From contig NC_052106.1 in assembly GCF_012273895.1 (NCBI RefSeq), positions 744,001 through 808,000 of the forward strand: a stretch of DNA of 64,000 nt. The letters are read 5' to 3'. Shown in pieces: positions 51,936 to 62,161 of the stretch (the first letter of the stretch is position 1; each line of letters starts with the position of its first letter). The notes beneath the pieces are model-generated. The model ran no database searches, was not told the origin of the DNA, and worked only from the letters and a program-made list of their open reading frames with translations. The DNA comes from Zerene cesonia (taxonomy: Eukaryota > Arthropoda > Insecta > Lepidoptera > Pieridae). A program made the translations under genes and the position numbers.

Positions 51936-53650
51936 ATGGTACAGCGTCTAACATTTAGACGACGATTGTCGTACAATACCAAGTCAAACCAGAGGAGAAT
52001 GTAAGTGAATCAGTTATATTATTCAATAATTGTAACTAAGTACTGCAGCTTAATACACACCTACATGATTTCAACGATGTAAACTAAAATGTCTTTCATT
52101 TGTAAAGTATACAAATATATAACCTAAAATGTTTATGACTAACCTAAACTGAACGGTGTATGATAAACATATATAACTCTAATTCGCTTGTTCTTATATT
52201 TTACAAATATGTTGTGATAATTGAGACTTCTTTTGTTCATATCTTTATTTCTGAATCAATTATAGAACTGTTAAATACTATGTTCTAAAGATGTTACGGT
52301 GCACGCACAATTAATATTTTATGAAACTATTGAGCACCTGTATATATATATACGTGACATGTATCCTTATGTGATATGGAATTGGAACTTCTCTTCGAAG
52401 TTTGATGGAATATAAAAATGTAAATGAGTCTTCATCATTTCATTTATATAAATATCACACTATCATACATTTTACTCTCAGTTCTGTGGTTCAACAATTT
52501 ATACAATAAAATGCTGAGGCTTACTGTAGTTCAATTTTTCAATTTGAAAATATATATGTTTCAGTAGCGTGACATATCTGTAGATCAGATAAAATTGTTT
52601 ACTAAAATTTGATTTGTTTAAATGGATACTACTGATGATAATTTCTGGATCAACCAGTAACAATATAGGGCAGATGTAATTGGGATTCCACAATGCAAAC
52701 TTTTAGTGTTCAAAACATTGAAAAAAATCTGATTTAACAGTTTAAGATAATAACTATTACCTTAACCAATTTATTGCTTACTAATAACAATCGAACTATC
52801 ATCTATTGATTTTATATATAAGGCTGAAGAGTTTGTTGGTTTCAATAATAATCTCGGGAACTACTAGGGGCCAATTTCAAAAATTCTTGTACTGTTTGAT
52901 AAGTACGTGATTAGTACTAGTACTAGAACTAGGTATGTAGCTCAGACAAATCAGAGGCAGACTGCTAGTATAGTATATAATGGAAGAGCTTGCAGACCAC
53001 TTCGTCCCAGTTGTCCAAAAATAAATTATATGTAAGTTTTACTTAGTAACCACATTATCGATTGGTGGAAACAGAATAAAAATCTATATTTGATTATATG
53101 GATTATATGGAAGATTCATATACTGGGTAGTTATATGGAACTGCTTTACATATTATTTTGTGAGAAGCAAATGTGGCACAATCTTGGATAAGATGTAACC
53201 TATCTCCTTAGCTCTATTTTTTAAAATTAACTTATATGCTTCAGTCCTGTGTTTCACCACAAAATGATTGGAATTTTACAATATATAAACATACCACAAG
53301 TATCATTTCTTTTATTAGTATGATTATTCTCTAATATATCTTCTATCAATTACAGAGTAAGAACACCAGGTGGTCGTCTGGTCTACCAATATGTCAAGAA
53401 ACCCAAGAAGATCCCAAGATGTGGCCAGTGCAAGAGCAAGCTCAGGGGTATCCAACCTGCCAGGCCCGCGGAACGTTCCAGACTCTGCTACCGTAAGAAG
53501 ACTGTAAAACGTGTATACGGTGGAGTCCTCTGTCACAAGTGTGTCAAACAACGCATTGTCAGAGCTTTCCTCATTGAAGAACAAAAGATTGTTAAAGTTC
53601 TGAAGGCACAGCAAGCGACTGCGCGGGCTGGTAAAAAGGCCACGAAATGA
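51936..53650 (+). CDS. RpL34: Large ribosomal subunit protein eL34 (RpL34)
   Basis: Coding exons are 51936-52000 and 53356-53650, joined through a phase-2 intron with GTAAGT donor and TTACAG acceptor, giving 119 residues. The N terminus [19 protein letters not shown] is almost identical to animal eL34. It is followed by [19 protein letters not shown], two CxxC pairs ([10 protein letters not shown] and CHKC) typical of this zinc-binding protein, and a basic C-terminal tail ([17 protein letters not shown]). Human eL34 is 117 residues, so the length fits. It is a structural component of the 60S subunit. ATTAAA at 53746 may serve polyadenylation. The minus-strand frame over exon 2 is a shadow. 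The 1.36-kb intron carries a Helitron-type fragment. Confidence 0.97.
52814..52969 (+). mobile_element. Helitron-type fragment in RpL34 intron
   Basis: TATATAAGGCTGAAGAGTTTG TTGG, CTCGGGAACTACTAGGGGCC and TTTCAAAAATTCTTGTACTG match the 5' half of the family at 17776. The segment ends GACTGCTAGT. It is sense to the gene and lies about 390 bp from the acceptor. Confidence 0.5.
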
Positions 53651-53745
53651 GGATAAGGTGTAAATATAACTAAAAAATCCAACTGTTGTTTTATTATAAC
53701 TACCAATTATTTATGATAATCTTAGTTATAATCAGTTATAGAAGC

Positions 53746-53751
53746 ATTAAA
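53746..53751 (+). terminator. Candidate poly(A) signal of RpL34
   Basis: ATTAAA, the commonest variant hexamer, 96 nt after the RpL34 stop codon. Confidence 0.4.
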
Positions 53752-53964
53752 GAATTATTTTTAACAAGAAACCTAATAACATTCAAATTTTCAAAATTGA
53801 AACAAATATAGAAAAAAATATAAGAACAAGAATCAAAATAAATTTTTATAATTTATAGTATAGTATTCATAATAATAATAATAATAAGAAACTCTCCGAC
53901 ATGTTACTTCCGGTTGTTCCATGCTTGCCAACTCTGAGTATCTGCACAGACACAACCTAGCGGC

Positions 53965-54964
53965 NNNNNNNNNNNNNNNNNNNNNNNNNNNNNNNNNNNN
54001 NNNNNNNNNNNNNNNNNNNNNNNNNNNNNNNNNNNNNNNNNNNNNNNNNNNNNNNNNNNNNNNNNNNNNNNNNNNNNNNNNNNNNNNNNNNNNNNNNNNN
54101 NNNNNNNNNNNNNNNNNNNNNNNNNNNNNNNNNNNNNNNNNNNNNNNNNNNNNNNNNNNNNNNNNNNNNNNNNNNNNNNNNNNNNNNNNNNNNNNNNNNN
54201 NNNNNNNNNNNNNNNNNNNNNNNNNNNNNNNNNNNNNNNNNNNNNNNNNNNNNNNNNNNNNNNNNNNNNNNNNNNNNNNNNNNNNNNNNNNNNNNNNNNN
54301 NNNNNNNNNNNNNNNNNNNNNNNNNNNNNNNNNNNNNNNNNNNNNNNNNNNNNNNNNNNNNNNNNNNNNNNNNNNNNNNNNNNNNNNNNNNNNNNNNNNN
54401 NNNNNNNNNNNNNNNNNNNNNNNNNNNNNNNNNNNNNNNNNNNNNNNNNNNNNNNNNNNNNNNNNNNNNNNNNNNNNNNNNNNNNNNNNNNNNNNNNNNN
54501 NNNNNNNNNNNNNNNNNNNNNNNNNNNNNNNNNNNNNNNNNNNNNNNNNNNNNNNNNNNNNNNNNNNNNNNNNNNNNNNNNNNNNNNNNNNNNNNNNNNN
54601 NNNNNNNNNNNNNNNNNNNNNNNNNNNNNNNNNNNNNNNNNNNNNNNNNNNNNNNNNNNNNNNNNNNNNNNNNNNNNNNNNNNNNNNNNNNNNNNNNNNN
54701 NNNNNNNNNNNNNNNNNNNNNNNNNNNNNNNNNNNNNNNNNNNNNNNNNNNNNNNNNNNNNNNNNNNNNNNNNNNNNNNNNNNNNNNNNNNNNNNNNNNN
54801 NNNNNNNNNNNNNNNNNNNNNNNNNNNNNNNNNNNNNNNNNNNNNNNNNNNNNNNNNNNNNNNNNNNNNNNNNNNNNNNNNNNNNNNNNNNNNNNNNNNN
54901 NNNNNNNNNNNNNNNNNNNNNNNNNNNNNNNNNNNNNNNNNNNNNNNNNNNNNNNNNNNNNNNN
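53965..54964. other. Assembly gap, 1,000 N
   Basis: Exactly 1,000 N. Long open frames drawn through it on either strand are artefacts. Confidence 0.98.
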
Positions 54965-56088
54965 GGGTGTAAGGATATCAATTAGCGGAAGGATCATACT
55001 ACGGCTAATACTATCACCACCGACGGCTTTGGAAGAAATCGAGTATTAAGTTATCTCTGGTTCGATTGAGTTGAACAACATAACTGTCTCCTCCCGCCTT
55101 AGGCATATTAGAAACATTCAAGAGGCGAAGGAGTAGACTTAAATTTCAGTTCGGCAAATTTTACGTTTTTTTTTCGACTGGAAATGGAGAGTTGCGAGAA
55201 AAAAAGTTTTATTTTATAATGTAACATAAGATTCACATCTGGGGAAATTTTCAAATTACACCTCATGTTTGAGCTACCCTTGATAACTAATTAAAAATAT
55301 ATTTATAGAACAGCTAGTATCAACTGCAAGTATTGTAAAGTTATTTCAAAAATCCTATTTTTTGTAATAATAAAAAGAAAGATTTTAAGCCCGAGGTACT
55401 CATCGCTGAACCACCAATGCATTTTAAATTTGACGTAGGTACTAGAGTTTCAGAAAGTAGATGTAGTAGAGAACCACTGACTATATAGTGCAATATAAAA
55501 ATTGGATTTTAAATTTATTGGCTATAACTGCCGTGGTTGATTTGTGACTTCACTGTACTACGTCCATGGTTTATCATACATTCCATGCACTTTTGTCACC
55601 AAGATATTCGTTTATTGTGTTATATACTTTCAGTTCAGATTTATCAAATAATTTAAAGTTTTTAAAACCAAATTAATAACACGATGGAATTTAAATATAA
55701 GAAAATTCAAAGGAGAACATTAAATTAAAATTAAAGTTTTTATAAGATGTATCAATGTACACACAAGACGCATTTGATTATTTATTAATGAATAGGTGGA
55801 AATATTAAAATAAATACATTTTTTTGGAACATATCACATTGTATCATCACTAGGAACAGAATGAAACACCATAGATTATATACTAATATACTGGATGCAA
55901 CACCATCGTAATAGTCACTGATGTCAATTGTATTTTTGGCATATTTTCATCATATTGTGAAAATTGTGAAATCAATCTGTTTGGGTGGAATTACTAATAG
56001 TTCTATTTTATATATAATATAAACGCAACACATAATTAAATTTTAACCTGAAGCAATCTAAACTCTGTGATATTTATTATTAAGAATT

Positions 56089-58087
56089 ATGTCGAATCCG
56101 TGGAAAAGAGTGTCAGCACCTGTTGATGTGCAAAACCTATCAGATATTATGTCCGAAGAATACGCTAAAGGATTGCAGGTAAAGGAGGAATTAAAGTTTG
56201 CTGAGCAAATATCGGATACTAATATTACATCCGAGTCAAGCGAATTATCCCCTGAAATTCTTCGTCAAATTGAAGAGTCCAATGTTAAAGAATATTGCGA
56301 CTCAGATGCCATTATTGCGAAAGTTTTGCAATGCCAGTTCGATAAAGAATATGATGATGAGTTAAAACGTGTAGAGAAGAAACGGAACGGAGAATCCAAA
56401 GTGTCCGTATCATTTGACAATTATCGAACGGTTCCTGAACATTTAGTTTATGATTCCGATTCCGATGACGATGGTGAAATCACCGAAAGAAAGGACTGGG
56501 ACAGATTTGAAACTAACGAAAAGGAGTTTGCTAGTTTGCCAAAGAGGGGTTACATTATAAAAGATGGGGAAATGATTACAAAACACGATGGTGTTATAAA
56601 TGCTCGTAGGAATGCATGCAGAGTTATGGCATTCCCACCAGAAGTGTGTACTGGAGATGGCGCCGGATTCGACATGAAATTACCGAATCATGTGTTTAAC
56701 CAACTCAAAGAGCATACTAGATGGAACACTGCCCGTAAACACAAAATGTTAGACAGAAAGGAGAGTCAAGCTACAGCTGAAATGGGTCTTGATGAATCCA
56801 CACGACTTATCCTCTTCAAACTGATCAACAATGGGTTACTAGAGGATATCAATGGAGTTATATCTACTGGCAAGGAATCAGTTGTACTCCATGCCAACAG
56901 TGATCCTTCCTATCCAGATATGGTACTACCAAAAGAATGTGCTATCAAAGTGTTTAAAACCACACTGAATGAGTTCAAAACTCGTGATAAATACATTGAA
57001 GCCGACTACAGATTCAAAGATCGGTTCTCTAAGCAGAATCCCCGTAAAATTGTCCATATGTGGGCTGAGAAGGAAATGCATAATATGATGCGTATACAGA
57101 AAGTTGGCTTGAATTGCCCTGAAATGGTTTGTTTGAAGAAGCACATCCTTGTTATGTCCTTTATTGGTAAAGATAATAAACCAGCTCCTAAGTTGAGAGA
57201 TGTTATTTTGAAGCCAGAACAATGGGAAAGTGTATACAATGAGGTTGTGGATGCAATGTACAAGTTGTATAATGTAGGACATCTGGTGCATGCTGATTTG
57301 TCAGAATACAATATTTTGTGGTGGGATAACAAATGTTGGTTCATTGACGTTTCCCAGTCCGTTCAGCCTGATCATCCTAATGGTTTGGAGTTCCTTTTGA
57401 GGGATTGTCGAAACATTATCAATGTAAGTATTTGTTTCTGTAGCTGTACTTTATGCAAGATTAGTCGAATTTTCTGTGTTGAGAGAATCACTTTACCTCT
57501 GAACTATGTTAAGTTGCATAATTGCAACATTAAAATCGATTACATAACAATTTGCAACACTCATGTCAGGATTTATATTTGTCTTTTAGGTGTTACATAA
57601 TATATTTATTCACTTTGAACAAAATATTAATGTGGTAATTTATTTTCAGTTCTTTGAAAAAAAGGGAGTACCAAACATAAAAACAGCTGATGAATTGTTC
57701 AAATTTATAACTGGATTTGAAGAAGTGGATGTCAACTTATTGGAAGGAGTTCATACAACATACAACTCCTTGTCGTCACGTTTTGAAATTGCTTTGGATG
57801 ATAATCGCAATGTCAGCTATCCATTTGAGTACTGCTGGCAGAAGACTAATGAAAAGCCGAAGTCTGAAAAAGACTCTGGAAGTGATGATGAGTTTGATGA
57901 GATGTGGATACATTCTCAAAAGAATAAAGCTATTGATTTAGCTACAAACTTCGGGAATGAAGTAAAAATCGTTGACGGAAGTGTGGTTGTTGATAAAGAG
58001 GCAAACTTTGGAAATGTCATAAAACATCCTTCTGTAGAAATCATTGGGAATACTAGTAGTACTAGTAGTGTTCATAAAAAATCTTAA
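56089..58087 (+). CDS. RIOK1: Serine/threonine-protein kinase RIO1 (RIOK1)
   Basis: Exons are 56089-57423 and 57650-58087, giving 590 residues (human RIOK1 is 568). The RIO1 fold is complete. ISTGKES at about 258-264 is the nucleotide-binding loop and AIKVF places the ATP-binding lysine at K287. HADLSEYN supplies catalytic D403 and N408, IDVSQSV supplies metal-binding D420, and QPDHPNGLEFLLRDC follows. Exon 2 starts FFEKKGVPN and ends in an acidic, low-complexity tail. The N terminus is acidic (SDSDDD at about 123-128). RIO1 is a cytoplasmic atypical kinase/ATPase that drives the last steps of 40S maturation with 18S rRNA cleavage. ATG at 56089 is the first in frame. AATAAA hexamers follow at 58182 and 58202. 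Confidence 0.96.
57424..57649 (+). other. RIOK1 intron, partly open in frame
   Basis: The intron has a GTAAGT donor and a TATTTTCAG acceptor. The exon-1 frame stays open 174 nt into it, to a TAA at 57598-57600. Retention would replace the C-terminal 145 residues with 58 unrelated ones. I regard splicing as the main form because both sides of the junction match RIO1. Confidence 0.8.
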
Positions 58088-58181
58088 TCATATATTGTTT
58101 CTAATTTGAATTGAATATACATATACAAACTCTGTATTGAGAATGATCAAACAGAATTTAGTGAACTTGTTTAAAATGAAC

Positions 58182-58207
58182 AATAAAATGGGAGAAAAAC
58201 AAATAAA
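58182..58207 (+). terminator. Candidate poly(A) signals of RIOK1
   Basis: AATAAA occurs at 58182-58187 and again at 58202-58207, about 95-120 nt after the stop codon. Either could direct cleavage before the convergent HAP40 3' end. Confidence 0.55.
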
Positions 58208-58535
58208 AATGTGCAATGCTACTTAATATTTTATTTTAACACAAAGTGTAGTATACAAATGTTATGAGATCACATGAATAACACTTAGAAATAAAATGTA
58301 ATATTGGTGTTTAAAAAATTTAACAAATTAAAAATGTTGCATAACAGAAATTTCTTATTCTATTTAAGTGTAAAATGCTCAAATTCCTTATATTTAAATG
58401 ACAACATTAGATGAAAACTTGAAAATAATTTTAATCCAGAGGCCAAATTATTTGCCATACTTTGTCTGAAATTCCTACTACTCTTTTTATATGCTTAAAG
58501 GACATTAAAACATTACAAACGATCATAATATTAAA

Positions 58536-58541
58536 TTTATT
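58536..58541 (-). terminator. Candidate poly(A) signal of HAP40
   Basis: AATAAA on the minus strand, about 157 nt past the HAP40 stop and immediately beyond a SINE fragment, so the SINE may lie in the 3' UTR. Confidence 0.35.
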
Positions 58542-58544
58542 AAA

Positions 58545-58588
58545 TTTTTAGTTTTATAGCATGAGAAATTTTGAAAGAATAAAAGTTT
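58545..58588 (-). mobile_element. tRNA-SINE 3' fragment between RIOK1 and HAP40
   Basis: TTTTTAGTTTTATAGCATGA GAAATTTTGAAAGAATA matches the 3' body of the SINE at 8121 with an internal deletion of about 17 bp, removing GAAATGCTTTATAAATG. It is oriented with HAP40. Confidence 0.6.
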
Positions 58589-58697
58589 GAACCTTTGATA
58601 TTTTAAATTCTTTAAGTTTCTGGGGGAGGATGTTTAAGGAGTGGACAACCTGAAAATAACATTGTTTCTTATTGCATTCCATATAATTGAAACAATT

Positions 58698-60673
58698 TTA
58701 TTGCTCTTCTTGTAACTTCTCAATAAGCATATCTAGCAATTCACTCTGCTGACTTGTCAGATGTAGTTTAGTGTCTGAAGAAATATTTATCAAGGCCTGA
58801 TGATCTGACATGTTGGCCGATATAATGATAGACTGTAACTTCAATTTCAAATCTGGGTTGAATGGTGTTACTGAAATAAACACGATTTATAAAAATTCAA
58901 TAATTAATTATGACAGTTTAAGAAAAGAGCAGACTTCATAAGAGTTGCAAAATAGATAAAAGTTAAATGTGGACATCAATCAAAAATTTTTACAAATTTT
59001 GTTTGAATGCCCAAGCAAAGCTGTGGGTGACAACTAGTTTTAATATAAATCTACTTACACTCATTATCTACGTCATTCATGATATCTGAAAGCAATTTTT
59101 TCAATGATTCTGTCTTGCTTGCTTCATCCATATCAACAATAAGAGAGAGGAGGATTCTGCATACTTGTACTCTGTAAGAATATAAGTGTTAGTGCTATAA
59201 TAAAATATTATTTTCGAAACCTTTGTAACTTATAAGTGTTTCTATTCTAGTCATGTTCACAATGTGTCATTTTCAAATACTATTTATAAAAGTACAAATA
59301 AAATTCATATTATAACATCCTTACTCTGCTAATATTCGCTCTGGTTTATGGTAGTTAAAGTCTGCAATGGTATTGCCAGTTTTTAAAGCTCTTTCAAGTT
59401 TACCTGAAAATAAAATAAGTTTAATCAATGAGCCCCATACAGAGATAATTTCCTTCAGAATCACGGGGCAACTAAAACAAATTAATCCAAAGAATTTAAT
59501 TTATAAATAAAAAACACATATTTCTTATATAAAATATATATTTTTTGATCTTCATCTTTATCTTTATTATTTTTATAAGCACAAAATGCAAAAGTGTAAC
59601 TGTCTGTCTGAAAACTGAAAAAAATTTGATGAAATTGTTACTAAAGTGGTTTGAGACCTGAAAATGGACAACATATCTATATATATAAAATTCTCGTGTC
59701 ACAGTTTTCGTTGCCATACTCCTCCGAAACGGCTTGACCGATTCCTCTGAAATTTGGTAAGCATATTGGGTAGGTCTGAGAATCGGCCAACATCTATTTT
59801 TTATCCCGATATTCCTACGGGATACGGACTTACGCGGGTGAAACCGCAGGGCGCAGCTAGTAATTATATAAAAATCAGTACAATTTAAAGTCTCACCAGC
59901 ATCAATTTGCATATTCAGCAGCTTCAACAAGCACATTAGCTTTAAAGCCTCTTCTTCAATTGTGTCTATTGCCTGCTCATAATATGCAATTGCTTCTAGC
60001 TTATGATCTAATTCCAGAAGGTTGCTTGATATTTCCATCAAAATAGCAGTGCGTAATGGAGATTTTTCGGGATATTTATGTAATGCTTGCAGAAAACATC
60101 CAATTGCGGCCTGAAACAAAGTGTTGCTTTTATTAATATACAAATGTAAACACTCATTGCTATATGAATATATGGAAAAGATTCTGGGGACATGGCTTTA
60201 CATTCATTTTCAATCATCTCTTTTCATTTTTAAACAGTATACAAACATTACCTTTATTACTACTTACCTCTAAATTTTCTCTATCTGGGCTATATAATTT
60301 TAAAGCGGCGATTTTTTTCTCAGCCTTCATAAACTGCCTAGCAGCGTTTATATACTGTTCAGCTTCACCAAGTGAGTTTCCAGCAGATGCTTCACATTTT
60401 GCAGCACCGATATACGTTTGCCCAGCGAATGTTGGTTGCTCAGAATGTTCACACTGAATTGCAAGCCCTATAAACTCATTTGTGGCTTCGGAAACATTAG
60501 GTTTACGCATAAAGCGTCTGCAAGGCAAACAATGTTTAAAATATTTGTATGTCTTGAAAGTGTTATTTTCTAATCAGAATTGTAGTGACAATAAATAAAG
60601 AGGCATACTTCTTAAGCTTCGTATTTATATTTATGTATTGCTCGTTAAAACTAGCACTTAGATCGGTAGACAT
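58698..60673 (-). CDS. HAP40: HAP40 / F8A-like huntingtin-associated protein
   Basis: Six exons on the minus strand: 60609-60673, 60268-60517, 59897-60110, 59325-59403, 59059-59171 and 58698-58870. All junctions are GT-AG and phases join to one 297-residue frame. The N terminus carries TKLKKRFMRKPNVSEA at about 18-33, which parallels KKRFLRKPNVAEA of vertebrate F8A. The remainder is helical, with TPR-like segments such as FAGQTYIGAAKCEASAGNS, EAEQYINAARQF and EAIAYYEQAIDTIEEEA. HAP40 binds huntingtin tightly and stabilises it, and was first linked to Rab5 endosomes. Vertebrate F8A is about 370 residues. This one appears to lack the proline-rich insert and is shorter. A SNAP-like TPR protein is the alternative, but the KRFxRKPNV motif favours HAP40. 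Confidence 0.85.
59676..59861 (+). mobile_element. Helitron-type element in HAP40 intron 3
   Basis: It begins TCTATATATATAAAATTCTC and ends GGGCGCAGCTAGT. It has its own 5' part (CCATACTCCTCCGAAACGGC) but shares TATCCCGATATTCCTACGGG and GCGGGTGAAACCGCAGG with Lep1, so the families exchange or share 3' ends. It lies antisense to the gene, about 35 bp downstream of the exon-3 donor in transcript terms. Confidence 0.75.
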
Positions 60674-61053
60674 GATGTAAACTTGCGGGCTTCAATTGAT
60701 AAAAAGCGAGTAACTAGAGAATGATATAAATATTTGTCATTTAGTGAATTAGGTAAATTAAAATCTCTTTAGTCTATACCACACAATAAGAACGAGTAAC
60801 TACTTAGTGGTAGTTCGTCTGTACTACTCTTTGGTAGAACTTAGTAGTTTTCTGACGTGACCATAGATTATACAATTTTATATTTTATAATATTCTCATC
60901 TCTTTTACTGGGACGTGAACACCGCAGATTTAATTAGTTTCATTTAAATAACCTAAGCCGTACATCTTGTGTAATCTATGCCCGTAGTCCGTTTACTAAT
61001 CTTTGGATATAAGTATATATATGGTGATTTTTTTGGATATTTATAGTGATTTT

Positions 61054-61215
61054 TAACACGCTTTTATTAGCTTCACTTGTATGTTTGTATGTATGTATGT
61101 ATGTAACTCACACCCGTTTTTCTCCCACTTCCCGCGAACCGATTTCATTCAAACTTTGTACACTTATTAAGAACTGGTGCCAATAGAGTAATATAGTAAG
61201 TTTATCCCATTATCC
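61054..61215 (+). repeat. Interspersed repeat family E copy
   Basis: TTTTAACACGCTTTTATTAG CTTCACTTGTATG, then a TGTATGTATG microsatellite, CGCGAACCGATTTCATTC and AAACTTTGTACACTTATTAAG. This is the same family as 22220-22365. Confidence 0.55.
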
Positions 61216-61306
61216 TGATCAGGAGCGCCAGGATTTAACAATTTCCTTACGTATCCTCTACGTAAGGGCTAACAGCTTATGACTGTTATAACATTCTGTT
61301 ACTGTT

Positions 61307-61670
61307 AGTTCGTTCGTTAGCCGAGCGGGCTAAGGCGCCAGTCTTAGTTGACGTACAACGACAGGCTCCGTGGACGTAGGTTCAAATCTCGTCTGTGACG
61401 GAAAAAAAAAATTAAATTTTTTCTATTTTATGTTTCTTACATAAACCGGATGGTATTTTTTCTAGTAAAATTCTGGGCAGTAAATGTGTAGGTTGGCCGT
61501 TTCCTCAGGTACCCTTTCCGCAGTAAAACCGTAATTCCCATGTAACTCTGATTTGGTGTCCTGGGATTTGTGATAACTATGAGAGTGAAAGAATCTACTA
61601 TCCAAATGTTGGTAAGGCAGAGAGCGCCTCGTGTACCTACTGCCTTACTTAAATAAAAATTGAACTAAAA
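61307..61670 (+). mobile_element. tRNA-derived SINE, second family
   Basis: The A box TAGCCGAGCGG matches TRGYNNARNNG, and the B box GGTTCAAATCT (61379-61389) has two mismatches. Between them CTAAGGCGCCAGTCTTAG is reminiscent of tRNA-Leu/Ser. The T stem no longer pairs properly, so this is not a working tRNA. An A-run follows, then a body of about 240 bp (GTAGGTTGGCCGTTTCCTC, GTGTCCTGGGATTTGTG, GTAAGGCAGAGAGCGCCTC) and an AAATAAAAATTGAA end. It is unrelated in sequence to the SINE at 8121. Confidence 0.65.
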
Positions 61671-61676
61671 AGTGAA

Positions 61677-61742
61677 AAATAAAAATAGTTTTAAAAAACT
61701 AAAAAACACGTGTTTTTTAGTTTTTTAAAACTATTTTTATTT
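61677..61742. repeat. 66-bp perfect palindrome
   Basis: Thirty-three bases each side of 61709/61710 are perfectly complementary with no spacer. The centre is CACGTG, an E-box, and the arms contain TTTTTTAGTTTTTTAAAAC. It abuts the 3' end of the SINE at 61307, between two divergent genes. Confidence 0.9.
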
Positions 61743-62161
61743 GGTTACACATATTTATATTTTATTAAATAGTCACTATAGATGGAATTTGAACTGTGAA
61801 ATAAATTATCAAAATTTACATACCTAGTCTACATAGCAAAGAGTAGTAAAAATAGGGTAGTCAAAAATCAAATCCAGATTCTTTTTTTTTGTTTTGACAG
61901 AAATACACGTTATCTCAAATAGTTAACCTACTTTAACAAGTAACACAGGAACTGGTAGTAGTATTTAATCTGTTATCAGAACATTGACTGATGACAGCAC
62001 TCTTGATTAATGTTTGAATGTTGTAAAATTGCGAAATGTCCAAAATGCTTTGACGTGTACTCGTATTCTCAGATTTTGGAAATAAACGCGATTATTATGT
62101 ATTTGATATGTTAAATATCTAGGGAGTAAGTGTAAACAACGGGATACATCAATATAACAAA

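Larger units (their letters stand above)
53651..56088. other. RpL34-RIOK1 intergenic region
   Basis: It contains the RpL34 3' UTR, an (AAT)n run at about 53867-53886, a 1,000-N gap and about 1.1 kb of AT-rich sequence before RIOK1. The sequence left of the gap is more GC-rich and, on the minus strand, is open into the AAT run, which looks like the 3' end of a repeat. No canonical TATA or Inr for RIOK1 is clear. I see nothing else assignable. Confidence 0.6.
60674..62161. promoter_or_regulatory. Divergent HAP40-USO1 intergenic region
   Basis: About 1.5 kb separate the two start codons. The HAP40-proximal 380 bp and the USO1-proximal 400 bp are free of recognised repeats and probably hold the two promoters. 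The 12-mer CAAAGAGTAGTA occurs once near each gene in the direction of transcription (minus strand 60822-60833, plus strand 61837-61848). The middle is filled by family E repeat, a tRNA-derived SINE and a perfect palindrome. No TATA box is evident. Confidence 0.55.

Noticed and set aside
53324..53614. 96-codon minus-strand frame
   Set aside because: Shadow of RpL34 exon 2, which is a clear match on the plus strand.
54985..54997. GCGGAAGGATCAT resembles the 3' end of 18S rRNA
   Set aside because: Only 13 bases match; the flanking sequence on both sides is not rRNA-like.
53833..54997. Several 340-380-codon frames on both strands
   Set aside because: They exist only because the N gap has no stops.
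56926..57344. 112-121-codon minus-strand frames
   Set aside because: Shadows of the RIOK1 kinase domain.
61307..61401. Possible tRNA-Leu/Ser gene
   Set aside because: The A box is good but the T stem and acceptor do not pair, and an A-run and SINE-like body follow.
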